From the NCBI RefSeq assembly GCF_923079645.1, contig NZ_CAKLPY010000002.1:124001-188000 (forward strand): a stretch of DNA of 64,000 nt, read 5' to 3'. Positions 8,951 to 18,099 of this stretch are shown here, piece after piece (positions within the stretch are counted from its first letter, which is position 1; each line of letters starts with the position of its first letter). The notes under the pieces are model-generated. The model was given only the letters and a program-made list of their open reading frames with translations. It ran no database searches and was not told the origin of the DNA. A program made the position numbers and the translations under genes. This stretch comes from Emticicia aquatica (GTDB lineage: Bacteria > Bacteroidota > Bacteroidia > Cytophagales > Spirosomataceae).

Positions 8951-8986
8951 TAACCACTCCGAAAACATCAATTTTCGGAGTGGTTA
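8951..8986 (-). terminator. Terminator of the TonB transporter/lipoprotein operon
   Basis: Perfect 15-bp inverted repeat (arms 8951-8965 and 8972-8986) with a 6-nt loop, 13 bp beyond the stop of the 9000-10760 gene. Confidence 0.8.
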
Positions 8987-8999
8987 AATTGACTATCAA

Positions 9000-10760
9000 T
9001 TATTTTACATATTTAATTGACTGTGGGTTAAACTCTGACCAACCTTTAGTCCAATCAGTATCTTTGAATGCACCTACGAAATCAGTTTTATCAAAGAATG
9101 CTGGTAAAGATGCTGGTAAAGATGCACCAATCAAAGATTCTGAAGTTCCTGTTGTCAATGTGAAAGTTGGTGTTCCTGCTCCCCAAAGAGTTGAACTCAA
9201 ACCTGTTTTGCTAGTATTGGCAAGGATTTTATTTCCTTTCAATGTTACAAACCATTCTGAAGGTTTTTGAGTACCAATCAAAATTGGAGTTAATGCAGTA
9301 TTCTGTTCGGCATCCGCTACTGCAAATCCTTTAGGGTTTGTTGCAAAACCTTGTCCCCATCCATTAGTTCCCCAGCCATCAACGCCAGCTAAAACAACAT
9401 TTTCTAAAGCGATCTCACCATTTTCAGCATTACCTTTAGCATTACCTCTTTGACTGTCAATGTATACGCCATTAGGATAACCTGTAATGAAAGTATTATA
9501 CAATTTTTGTTTGTTATTTCTTCTTAATTGAGCACCATTTTGGAACTGAACATTGATTGAAGTTTCAGCTTTACCTTTTGCACCGATAATTGAAACGTTT
9601 GCAAAAATTGCTGAAGTAAATGGCGTATTTGAAGAACCCGCCGCATCATTATCACACTCAAAACCATTTGAACCAGATTGGTCAGCTTGTGTAGTTCCAC
9701 GAATACCTACTGCATATTGAACATAGCCACTAAAACCATTATCTGTATCAAAATCATCATCTAAACCTCGGTATGCAATTAAGTGTTTACATTGAACTGT
9801 ACCACCAAACCACTCAAATGAATCGTCTAATCCATAAGAAGCCTGAACGTAATCAACGGTTGTTCCGCTACCAACTGAACCAAAAGTATATGAGTTAATT
9901 TCTTGGTTTGGATTAACTGGAATTCCTGCATATTCAACACGTACATATTTCAACGAACCTGAGTTATCAGCGGCATCACTTCCGCCATGGAATGCACCGT
10001 ATCCACCTTCTAATTCACGGTTTTTTGCATCATCAGGTAAGTTGTTTGGAGCTTTTCCACAAATTACTAAACCACCCCAGTCACCAGCTTCTTTTTCACC
10101 TGGATTTCTTTCTGATGTCATTACAATTGGCTTATCAACTGTACCATTTGCAATAATTTTGCTACCACGTTGAATAACCAAAGTGCCTTTTGTTGCACGG
10201 TCACCGATAATTAATGTACCTGGCTCGATTGTCAATGTACCTGTTTTAGTGATTGTTCCAAAAACATCTTCTTGACCAACACGAACAAAACCAACTAATT
10301 TGTAGATTTTATCAGCAGTCCAAGTTACGTTTCCTTCTAAAACACCTTTAACCTCAACAATCGGCGTTGGTGGAACAGCAGTAACAGTTACAGGAATAGT
10401 TGTTAAACCTGAAGATTGATTAGCGTTATCAATTACTTGTATTGTAAAATTAACAATCGTACCAGCCGCTAAATTTTCAACTGTGTATTCTTTAGTATAA
10501 GTAGCAGCTGTTTCGCCAGCAAAAGTTTTTGTATCAAAAGCAGCACCATTTTTCAAAACAGTAACAGATTTCAAGCCGCCTGGAGCTGAAATAGTAGCTG
10601 AGAGAGATACTTTTGCACCAGGAATGCCTGATAAAGCTGCACCTGTTGATACTGTTGGAGCAGGAGCAATTTCTTCATCTTTCTTACAAGCTGTGAAAAT
10701 CAACGCCATTGAAAGCATCATTACCAAAGCCTTTGTAATTTTTGTTTGCATTAATTTCAT
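9000..10760 (-). CDS. Beta-helix-type surface lipoprotein paired with a TonB-dependent transporter
   Basis: 586 residues. The signal peptide ends at a lipobox (MALIFTACKKDEE), so the mature protein is a lipoprotein with an acidic residue pattern after the Cys that is compatible with surface export. Residues ~35-130 look like an Ig/bacterial-fold domain. The remainder has repeated Gly/Asn/Asp-rich strands typical of right-handed beta-helices (for example GTLTIEPGTLIIGDRATKGT and GTLVIQRGSKIIANGTVDKP). The Asp cluster YRGLDDDFDTDNGF suggests calcium binding. It follows the transporter gene by 46 bp on the same strand and is followed by a terminator, so the two form an operon. By analogy with SusC/SusD-like pairs it may bind the substrate for import, but it has no SusD fold. 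Function is inferred from context. Confidence 0.8.
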   Translation of the reverse strand: MKLMQTKITKALVMMLSMALIFTACKKDEEIAPAPTVSTGAALSGIPGAKVSLSATISAPGGLKSVTVLKNGAAFDTKTFAGETAATYTKEYTVENLAAGTIVNFTIQVIDNANQSSGLTTIPVTVTAVPPTPIVEVKGVLEGNVTWTADKIYKLVGFVRVGQEDVFGTITKTGTLTIEPGTLIIGDRATKGTLVIQRGSKIIANGTVDKPIVMTSERNPGEKEAGDWGGLVICGKAPNNLPDDAKNRELEGGYGAFHGGSDAADNSGSLKYVRVEYAGIPVNPNQEINSYTFGSVGSGTTVDYVQASYGLDDSFEWFGGTVQCKHLIAYRGLDDDFDTDNGFSGYVQYAVGIRGTTQADQSGSNGFECDNDAAGSSNTPFTSAIFANVSIIGAKGKAETSINVQFQNGAQLRRNNKQKLYNTFITGYPNGVYIDSQRGNAKGNAENGEIALENVVLAGVDGWGTNGWGQGFATNPKGFAVADAEQNTALTPILIGTQKPSEWFVTLKGNKILANTSKTGLSSTLWGAGTPTFTLTTGTSESLIGASLPASLPAFFDKTDFVGAFKDTDWTKGWSEFNPQSIKYVK

Positions 10761-10806
10761 TGTTTTTCTGAATTTTGGTTTTTTGGAATATAGAGTTTTA
10801 AAGAAA

Positions 10807-13635
10807 TTACTTCTTATCGAACGTGTAAGACAATCCCAATGAATAAACTCGCCCAGCTCTATACGATTGAATAATCTGGTCTTTATTTATATCAAAGCTT
10901 TTATCTTGATTTCCATCTTGAAGCACTAGATTTCTAGCATTCAAAATATCTGTAATACCCCCTTTTAAGATGAGATTTTTACCAAGACCTTTCGAGAATG
11001 TTACGTCTATTACGTTTCTTGGCATTTCGTACCAATCTGGATATTGATACCCATAATTGTTACCTACAGCATAAATACGTTTTCCGATTACATTGTATAA
11101 AACATTGATTTGTAATTGTTTCTTGGCATCATTATAACCGATTCCTCCGTTAATTACGTAAGGAGATTGCCCTTGTAACGGACGGTTATTTGATTGATTA
11201 GCAGCAATAGCAGAGTTTAATTTTACACGACTATAAATAAATGCTGCATTGAAAGTCAAGCTTAATTTGCTTATAAAAGCTGATTTTGTAAGCGTTTCTA
11301 ATGATTTACGTGTTTCAAGTTCGATTCCTGTGCTGTATGCACTTTCAGCGTTGTCAAAGCTCAAGTTTGGATTAGCTCCGCTTGCAAAAACTACTTCAAT
11401 TGGATTTTTAAAGCTTTTATAGAAAGATGCAATACTTATTACTTCAGATGGAGTTGGATAAAACTCATAACGGAAATCAACATTTTGAACATGAGCATTT
11501 TTTAACTTAGGATTTCCTGTAATATTACGATTGTTTACAAAATCGTAGAATGAAAAAGGAGCAATTTCACGGAATTCAGGACGATTCAATGTTTGTCCAT
11601 AAGCTACACGAAACAAAGATTTTTCTGATAAATTATAAGTAATATTGGCCGATGGCAAAACATTTGTTTTAGTATTATTATAATTGAGTGGATTACGAAC
11701 CAAATCATAACTGTCTAATTTTTGGCTATTACTTTCAATTCTCGCTCCTACAATTGCATTCAATCTTTTTGTCAAAGAATAATTTCCTGAAAAATAATAT
11801 GCCAACAATTTATTGTGAGCTGAATAAGAATCGTTCGGGTTGGTTTGCTCATCAATTTTTACGCCTGTTGTACTATTGATGTTTGCAGCAGCAAATATTT
11901 GGTCAATTGGTAATTCTCCAGTACTAAAAGTTGAACTATTTCCTTGAACATAACCCAAATTTCGGGCATCAAACTGTCTGTTTTTTAGCTCATAATAAAA
12001 ACCTGCTTTCAGCTCTAATTCTTTATTGTCTTCTTTTTGAGCTGCTTTTTTAACCACTATTTTTTGAACTAAATTTAAACCTGCCGAATAAGCACTTTCT
12101 AGCATTTTGATGTTAGTTCTACCTAAGTTGAAAGTTTGTGCCGAACCTTGTGGAACAAGTAATATTGGTGTTGTTCCGTCCAAATTGTATCTAAAACGCT
12201 TATAATCTGGTTGGTCACGGTACGAATTATTGTAACCAATTACCCAATCTAAAGTAGTTTTATCTTTAACTAACGTATGCTTTCCAACCAATTGCCCTGA
12301 ATAAATTCCACGATAAACTTGGTCGAATGAACGAATATTCCATTTATTACCGCTATCAAAACCAGTACGATTGACAAATTGACCGTTACTTAATTGGTTA
12401 AATAAATTTTTGAATTCAATTGTATTATTATCATTCAATCTGAAAGCCCAATTGTGCAAAACACCTAAACGTACTGCATGTGTATATTGTTGGTCTGAAA
12501 AATTGAAAACTTCGCCAGCTTCGCCATTTTTCATAATTTGACTAAATTCATAGTCATTGCGTTGCATATCAAAGTTTGTGTAGCTATTACTATAATTTAC
12601 AGCAGAAAAATTACCAATTCTTAAAGCTCCTTTCTGAATTTTAAATCCACCTGTCAACGATAAGCGTAAATCTGGTAATGCCGTTGATTGCAAAGGAGTC
12701 CAGTTATTTTTCAAAGATTGACCAATTTGAGCTAAACGCTCTGCACTTGCATTGATAATTTCGTTTTTAGTTGTAGGGAAATATTTTGGCAAATCGCTGT
12801 AACCATCATTAAAACCTGTCCAATAATTATTGCCGTGTTGAGGTTCAAGAAAATTTTTGCTAGTCGTTCCTTCACGGTACGATCCACCAAAATCAACCGT
12901 TAAGAAGTTTTGGTCAGGAATACTTTTCGTGAAGATTTTCACAACGCCGCCCGAAAATTCACCAGGTAATTCGGCAGCAGGACTTTTGAAGATTAAAATA
13001 CGGTCAATTTGATTACTTGGAATAATGTCGAATGAAAACGAACGTACATCAGTTTCCATACTTGGTGTAAATACGTTATTCAACATTACTGTATTATAAC
13101 GCTCATTTAACCCTCTAATGTTAATGAAACGATTACCAAAAATTGTTACTCCTGGTACACGCTTTACAACTTCTGCCGCATTTCTATCAAGTGTTTTTCC
13201 AATTTGAGCTGAAGAAATTCCACTCACAACCATTTGCGAAGCTTTGATTTCAGAAATCACCGAAACTTCAGTTCCTGTAATTCTGTTGGCAACTACTTTT
13301 ACCTCTTGCAAAACCACTTTATCTTCAAGTAGTGTTGTATTTATTTCAATCACCTTATCTGCTTCAACAGTAATTTCTATTTCTTTAGTTTTATAAGAGA
13401 CATAAGTAATAATCACTTTCTTTTTACCAACTGGCACTCTAGAAATAGAAAAGAAACCGTTAATGTCAGTTGCTGCACCTAATGTTGAACCATCTATTCT
13501 AATTGCTGCTCCAATTATGTCTTCATCGGTTGCTGCATCTTTAATTGTACCCCTAACAACGCCTGTTTGAGCAAAAGAAATAAATGAAAAAAATGAAAAA
13601 AGAAAGATAAACGAGAGATTTGATTTGATATTCAT
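10807..13635 (-). CDS. TonB-dependent outer-membrane transporter
   Basis: 942 residues. A signal peptide (ending FISFAQ) precedes a carboxypeptidase-regulatory-like domain (GTIKDAATDEDIIGAAIRID, residues ~28-110). The plug domain follows (residues ~120-240, with VVKRVPGVTIFGNRFINIRG and SPAAELPGEFSGG), then a beta-barrel ending in ...YSLGLSYTFDKK. Such proteins import large or scarce solutes across the outer membrane using TonB energy. The partner beta-helix lipoprotein gene is 46 bp downstream and a glycerophosphodiesterase gene is upstream. A Pho-box-like triple repeat lies 69-97 bp upstream of the ATG. Import of a phosphorus compound is therefore an attractive but unproven role. Confidence 0.93.
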   Translation of the reverse strand: MNIKSNLSFIFLFSFFSFISFAQTGVVRGTIKDAATDEDIIGAAIRIDGSTLGAATDINGFFSISRVPVGKKKVIITYVSYKTKEIEITVEADKVIEINTTLLEDKVVLQEVKVVANRITGTEVSVISEIKASQMVVSGISSAQIGKTLDRNAAEVVKRVPGVTIFGNRFINIRGLNERYNTVMLNNVFTPSMETDVRSFSFDIIPSNQIDRILIFKSPAAELPGEFSGGVVKIFTKSIPDQNFLTVDFGGSYREGTTSKNFLEPQHGNNYWTGFNDGYSDLPKYFPTTKNEIINASAERLAQIGQSLKNNWTPLQSTALPDLRLSLTGGFKIQKGALRIGNFSAVNYSNSYTNFDMQRNDYEFSQIMKNGEAGEVFNFSDQQYTHAVRLGVLHNWAFRLNDNNTIEFKNLFNQLSNGQFVNRTGFDSGNKWNIRSFDQVYRGIYSGQLVGKHTLVKDKTTLDWVIGYNNSYRDQPDYKRFRYNLDGTTPILLVPQGSAQTFNLGRTNIKMLESAYSAGLNLVQKIVVKKAAQKEDNKELELKAGFYYELKNRQFDARNLGYVQGNSSTFSTGELPIDQIFAAANINSTTGVKIDEQTNPNDSYSAHNKLLAYYFSGNYSLTKRLNAIVGARIESNSQKLDSYDLVRNPLNYNNTKTNVLPSANITYNLSEKSLFRVAYGQTLNRPEFREIAPFSFYDFVNNRNITGNPKLKNAHVQNVDFRYEFYPTPSEVISIASFYKSFKNPIEVVFASGANPNLSFDNAESAYSTGIELETRKSLETLTKSAFISKLSLTFNAAFIYSRVKLNSAIAANQSNNRPLQGQSPYVINGGIGYNDAKKQLQINVLYNVIGKRIYAVGNNYGYQYPDWYEMPRNVIDVTFSKGLGKNLILKGGITDILNARNLVLQDGNQDKSFDINKDQIIQSYRAGRVYSLGLSYTFDKK

Positions 13636-13703
13636 AATTGATATTGGTGTATAAACCTTTATACTGCTTTGGTGTCTAATTTCGAGTGCAAAGGTCTGAA
13701 ACC

Positions 13704-13732
13704 AATATTAACTGAATGTTAATTCAATGTTA
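13704..13732 (-). promoter_or_regulatory. Pho-box-like triple direct repeat upstream of the transporter
   Basis: Three heptamers at exact 11-nt period on the plus strand: AATATTA (13704-13710), AATGTTA (13715-13721) and AATGTTA (13726-13732). On the transporter's coding strand they read TAACATT, TAACATT, TAATATT. The 11-nt period and the TTAACA-like core resemble PhoB/PhoP operators. They lie 69-97 bp upstream of the ATG. Regulation by phosphate starvation is inference. Confidence 0.45.
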
Positions 13733-13764
13733 CGAGTTAGTTATGATTATAAATTACTAAAAAA

Positions 13765-14565
13765 CTATCTGAGATTATTTTTTTGAAGAAAAGAAATCAA
13801 CTCCAACGGCTTATCGGTTTGTAAAGCTTTGATACCCAAAGCAATAGCTGCATTCCAAGATTCTTCATTGTCTTCTGCATTGAGTGTATCTAACCAAACA
13901 GGTATGTGTATTTCCGATAATTTATTTATTATCGTCGCATCATACATTTTAAGTGACCCATCTAAAATTGATACAGGAAAACTTAAAACATAAGATTCAA
14001 ATTCAATTGGATTTTTTGCAGTCGTTGGTGGACTCACAATAATTGGAATTGTTGGAGCTACTTTTTTCCATTCAAAAACTTGCGGTGAAGAGCAGTAAAT
14101 CACTACATTGTTTTTCATTTGATACTTTTCCAACAAACCGTTTATTCTAACAGCGTCGGCATCTTTAATATCCAAATAAAGATTGATTTTGCCTTTAGCT
14201 TCCATTAAATATGAAGAAAGTGTTGGCGGATTTATGTCCGTTCCTTTTATTTTAAGATTCCTAAAATCAACGGTTGACATTTCTGAAATTTTGCCTTTCC
14301 CATCGGTTGTCCGTTCCGCATTTGCATCGTGCATCACTACCGGTACGCCTTCAAGCGTTGTTCTGATGTCAACTTCTACATAATCAACGCCAATTTCGAT
14401 GGCTTTTCGTAGTGATTCAATTGTGTTTTCAGGAAATTCTGCATGAAAGCCTCGGTGAGCAATCACCACGAAGTTATTTTTTACTTTCGGAAACACTCCT
14501 CGTGATTGGCAAAATACCAATTCAGGAATAAGAAGAAGTAAGATGATTATTTTATTAGTGGCCAT
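13765..14565 (-). CDS. Secreted glycerophosphodiester phosphodiesterase
   Basis: 266 residues from the ATG at 14565, which is followed by a signal peptide (MATNKIIILLLLIPELVFCQ). The catalytic GDPD signatures are clear: IAHRGFHAEFPENTIES (His-Arg and Glu-Asn), then VEVDIRTT and VMHD. The family hydrolyses glycerophosphodiesters to glycerol-3-phosphate and an alcohol, and the leader places it in the periplasm or outside. It is transcribed toward the TonB transporter operon, with a Pho-box-like element in the 129-bp gap between them, which fits scavenging of phosphodiesters. The last part is shorter than in large GDPDs but covers the catalytic barrel. Confidence 0.92.
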   Translation of the reverse strand: MATNKIIILLLLIPELVFCQSRGVFPKVKNNFVVIAHRGFHAEFPENTIESLRKAIEIGVDYVEVDIRTTLEGVPVVMHDANAERTTDGKGKISEMSTVDFRNLKIKGTDINPPTLSSYLMEAKGKINLYLDIKDADAVRINGLLEKYQMKNNVVIYCSSPQVFEWKKVAPTIPIIVSPPTTAKNPIEFESYVLSFPVSILDGSLKMYDATIINKLSEIHIPVWLDTLNAEDNEESWNAAIALGIKALQTDKPLELISFLQKNNLR

Positions 14566-14933
14566 TTCAATTAAATTTGATTGGGTCAAATTTAAACATG
14601 CTAGGAAATGACGATATCAAAATCATATTATGATATTATTATTTTTTTTGAATTGATTAACCGAACCCCATTCTGTTGAATATGCCTTTAAAAAAGTATA
14701 TTTATTATTTCTAAATTTCTATTCCCAAAAAAATCTAAGGTTTTCAACAACTTAATAATCCAACACTTATGCTTATTTTTAAGAAATTTTATAAAAATAG
14801 TGCAAATTTTAAAATAACTTTGGGATAAAATATGTTTGCTAAACATACATCATCATATTTAATAATGCACTTGCTGATTTTTGGTTAAATCTGCTTGGAA
14901 AAATTTAGTTGGAAGTCAAAAAATACTGTTTTA
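14566..14933. other. Divergent intergenic region, 368 bp
   Basis: AT-rich non-coding DNA between the divergent GDPD gene and the 14934 gene. It must hold both promoters. I found one candidate box (see 14815) and no RNA gene, repeat or convincing small ORF. Confidence 0.6.
14815..14822 (+). promoter_or_regulatory. Possible -7 box for the 14934 gene
   Basis: TAACTTTG fits TAnnTTTG. No convincing -33 box is visible at the right distance. It lies about 112 bp upstream of the ATG. Confidence 0.35.
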
Positions 14934-16421
14934 ATGGAAATCATACACGAAAAAAACCTCGGAACAAAGCAAAAAGCTTTACGTATTAATCTCAATAAAC
15001 AGATTTATGGTTGTTTTGCCGAAATTGGTGCTGGGCAAGATGTTGCGGCCAATTTTTTCAAAGCTGGTGGAGCGTCAAATACCATCGCCAAAACGATGTC
15101 GGCATACGATATGACTTTTTCTGATGCCATCTATGGTGTGATGGAAAACGGTCGTTACGTTTGTGAACCTCGATTAATGAGTATGCTCGACCACGAATAT
15201 GGCCTATTAATTGAGCGTTTGGATGAAAAACGTGGTGATAATTCAACTTTTTTTGCTTTTTCAGATACCGTTGCAGCCCTCAATTATCATAAAAATAACG
15301 ATGCTCATGGTTGGATGGGAGTTCGCTTTCAACTTACTCCGCATGGCGATTATAATGATATTATTATTCACGTAAAAATGTTGGATAATGATAGTATTCT
15401 GCAACAACAAGCACTTGGCACTTTGGGTGTAAACCTTATGTATGGCTGTTTTTTTTATAATAAAGACCCAGAAATACTTTTATTGTCGCTCATGGATGAC
15501 CTTGCCAAAGACCGCATCCAAATTGATATGATTCGTTTTGAAGGAGCCGATTTTAAACACGTCGATAACCGATTAATGAGTTTACATTTAGTAAAATACG
15601 GTTTCTCTGATATTGCTTTGTTTGGTGCTGATGGTAAAAATCTTCAACCTTCTGAAGTGCTTTTCAGAAAACATGCTTTGGTACTACGTGGACGATTCCG
15701 TCCGTTAGTAAATGTGCATCTCGATATGTTGGCCAATGGTCGTAAACAATTCATGCGAGAACCCGACGTTGACAAAGACCGAGTAGTTGTACTTTCAGAA
15801 ATTACCTTACAAGGATTACAGCGTGATGATGCTGAAATTGACGAAAAAGATTTTTTAGATAGAGTCGATATTCTGTGTTCGCTTGGACAAATGGTACTGA
15901 TTTCAAATTATCAAGAATATTATAAGTTAGTTTCCTATCTTTCAAAATTGACTAAACTCAAAATGGGTTTAATTATCGGTTATCCAAATCTCGAATATAT
16001 CTTTGAAGAAAGCCATTATAAAGATTTAGCAGGAGGAATTTTAGAGTCGTTTGCTACACTTTTTAGCCGAAATCTTAAACTATTTGTTTATCCTACTTAT
16101 CAAAATAACAACATAATGAACTGCATGAGGTTTAATCCTCCAATTCAATTAATTGACCTTTATCGGTATTTGATAGCGAATAATAAAATAGAAGACATTC
16201 ATCATTATAACGAAACAAATCTGAATATAAACACCAATAAAACTCTGGAACTTATCAGACAAGGAGAAGACGGTTGGGAAGAAAACGTACCAGATGAGGT
16301 AATAAAAATGATTAAAGACCGTTGTTTATTTGGTTTTCCATGTGTGGTCGTGCCTGGATTAAAAGGGTCTCCAAATAAAATCGATAATGAAGAAGTAACA
16401 ACTACAACAAGTGATATTTAA
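14934..16421 (+). CDS. Conserved cytosolic protein of unknown function, about 495 residues
   Basis: I chose the ATG at 14934; the frame is open to a TTG at 14895, which is less convincing. The protein starts MEIIHEKNLGTKQKALRIN and has no signal peptide or membrane segment. Notable conserved-looking blocks are CFAEIGAGQDVAANFFKAGG near the N-terminus, NNDAHGWMGVRFQL (residues ~119-132), and GAILESF/RNLKLFVYPTYQ-like segments in the C-terminal half. The glycine-rich CFAEIGAGQ block could be a nucleotide or metal site, but I do not recognise a catalytic family. It precedes a secreted Ig-like protein gene by 42 bp on the same strand, so they are probably co-transcribed. Function unknown. Confidence 0.85.
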   Translation: MEIIHEKNLGTKQKALRINLNKQIYGCFAEIGAGQDVAANFFKAGGASNTIAKTMSAYDMTFSDAIYGVMENGRYVCEPRLMSMLDHEYGLLIERLDEKRGDNSTFFAFSDTVAALNYHKNNDAHGWMGVRFQLTPHGDYNDIIIHVKMLDNDSILQQQALGTLGVNLMYGCFFYNKDPEILLLSLMDDLAKDRIQIDMIRFEGADFKHVDNRLMSLHLVKYGFSDIALFGADGKNLQPSEVLFRKHALVLRGRFRPLVNVHLDMLANGRKQFMREPDVDKDRVVVLSEITLQGLQRDDAEIDEKDFLDRVDILCSLGQMVLISNYQEYYKLVSYLSKLTKLKMGLIIGYPNLEYIFEESHYKDLAGGILESFATLFSRNLKLFVYPTYQNNNIMNCMRFNPPIQLIDLYRYLIANNKIEDIHHYNETNLNINTNKTLELIRQGEDGWEENVPDEVIKMIKDRCLFGFPCVVVPGLKGSPNKIDNEEVTTTTSDI

Positions 16422-16463
16422 AGTTTTATTTTACTTGTCTATTTGTAAAACATCAACAACAAA

Positions 16464-18032
16464 ATGAAAGTTAAATTACTGATTACCAACTTATTACTCA
16501 TATTTTCAATTCATACACTTGCTCAAGAATCACCTAAAATCGTTCTTCCTCCAGGAAAAGAATGGAGCCAATTAAAAGAAGGCTCTGAAGTATCTTTTGA
16601 ATTAAAAATTGAAGGGAAAAATTGCGAAAAATTTAGATTCACTATTCCTCAAGGCAAGCTTGATGGAATGGCTTTCGACTCACTTGGTCGTTTTACTTGG
16701 ATTCCGCCTTATTCACTTGTTGATAGACTCGATTCATATAAATTTCATCAGGTAATTTTTGAAGCAAAATGTGATTCGACCAATGAAAGTATTTCTTCAA
16801 AAGTCGAATTTCGTATTCAACACATCAATCGTAGTCCAATTATTCGCGATTTAAAGCCCTTTTATCTGCAATATAATACAACGAATGTTTATAAAATTGA
16901 CCGTGACTTTGTGTATGATGAAGACAATGACCCAGTTGTGATTATTCCTTCTTTTGAGACAATGCCAGAAGGAATGAAAATGACTTCACAAGGCGAAATT
17001 TCATGGTCGCCTTCGTTGACTCAATTCAAAAAATTAAAAGAAAAAACAATGGAAGGAAATCCAATGTTTTTAGAGTTTTATGTCGAAGACCAACCTTCAA
17101 AAACACAAACAAAAGGTCGTCTTAAAATAGAAGCCACACAAATTGATTTACCTCCTGAAATTATTGTTGTGCCAAGAGATAATGTTTTTCGATTAAAAGA
17201 AAACCAAACCGTTAATATTCGCTTTTATTTATCCGACCCAAATGGCGATGATGATATTCAAGAATTTGATTTTTTGACTGAAAATCAACAGATTAACAAA
17301 AATACTTTGATAAAAAATACATCTAATCAATACGAATTTACGTGGCATCCAACTTATGATTTTGTAAAAGACCCGCTAGATTCATTGGCTTTTGATGTTG
17401 ATTTTTTTGTTTTGGATAAAACTAAAAAAAGAGATATAAAAAGCATTCGTTTTGTGGTGAAAAACGCCATTAATGAAGCTGAAACCGACTTAAAACTTTA
17501 TAATCTATACAGAGGAACATTGCTGCGAGGCTGGGAACTGCTCGAGCAAATGAAAGAAAAAGAAACAGAATTAAAAAAATCATATAGTCAAGCCAAAAAA
17601 GGCAAGAAAAATCGTTCAATTGTCAATGCATCATTGGGGGCAACAACAAGTTTATCGTCTGTTTTTGTACCAAAAGATAAACCCGACCAACAACGTTTGA
17701 TTTCAACTTTGGGCGGAACAACAGTTTTGACGATTGGTACGCTCGAAGCAACAGAGGTAATTGGCCGTTCAATGAAAGATTTGATCGATAGACTTAATTA
17801 TATCGTCGAAAAGAAAAATGAATTACAAAGTAAAGGAGATATTTTCGCCCGTGATTTTGCCTTAAAATCATCTCGTAGAGGACCTGATTTCGTTAGAAAA
17901 GTAGATGATTTTATGAACTCAATGAGCTTAAAAGGTTTGGTTGTTTTAGATTTGGATGCCGCTTGGGAAGCGAAAAATAAGCCATCAGATGCCAATATAA
18001 AAAAGGTTTTTAAGGATTTCAACGCTGAATAA
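16464..18032 (+). CDS. Secreted protein with cadherin/Ig-like repeats and a helical C-terminus, function unknown
   Basis: 522 residues. The signal peptide is MKVKLLITNLLLIFSIHTLAQ. Residues ~22-330 hold three similar Ig- or cadherin-like repeats, each with a strand ending in a Trp-Pro or Trp-x-Pro turn (GRFTWIPPYS, GEISWSPSLT, YEFTWHPTYD) and a D-x-N/D-D motif (DEDNDP, DPNGDDD). The C-terminal ~170 residues are helical and charged, with one hydrophobic Gly/Ala/Thr stretch (~residues 405-430) that may be a membrane segment. Such repeats usually mediate adhesion or surface display. It shares a probable transcript with the 14934 gene, 42 bp upstream. A terminator follows. Confidence 0.8.
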   Translation: MKVKLLITNLLLIFSIHTLAQESPKIVLPPGKEWSQLKEGSEVSFELKIEGKNCEKFRFTIPQGKLDGMAFDSLGRFTWIPPYSLVDRLDSYKFHQVIFEAKCDSTNESISSKVEFRIQHINRSPIIRDLKPFYLQYNTTNVYKIDRDFVYDEDNDPVVIIPSFETMPEGMKMTSQGEISWSPSLTQFKKLKEKTMEGNPMFLEFYVEDQPSKTQTKGRLKIEATQIDLPPEIIVVPRDNVFRLKENQTVNIRFYLSDPNGDDDIQEFDFLTENQQINKNTLIKNTSNQYEFTWHPTYDFVKDPLDSLAFDVDFFVLDKTKKRDIKSIRFVVKNAINEAETDLKLYNLYRGTLLRGWELLEQMKEKETELKKSYSQAKKGKKNRSIVNASLGATTSLSSVFVPKDKPDQQRLISTLGGTTVLTIGTLEATEVIGRSMKDLIDRLNYIVEKKNELQSKGDIFARDFALKSSRRGPDFVRKVDDFMNSMSLKGLVVLDLDAAWEAKNKPSDANIKKVFKDFNAE

Positions 18033-18048
18033 TATATTCAACTCCATC

Positions 18049-18097
18049 AAAAAACAACTTTAATTTTGTAGCATGCAATATTTTAAAGTTGTTTTTT
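18049..18097. terminator. Bidirectional terminator between convergent genes
   Basis: Perfect 15-bp arms AAAAAACAACTTTAA (18049-18063) and its complement (18083-18097), with A- and T-runs at the two ends. It sits between the stops at 18032 and 18100. Confidence 0.7.
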
Positions 18098-18099
18098 TA

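Noticed and set aside
8919..8999. N-terminal extension of the small lipoprotein gene to 8999
   Set aside because: It would run through a perfect terminator stem and place the lipoprotein signal 27 residues in.
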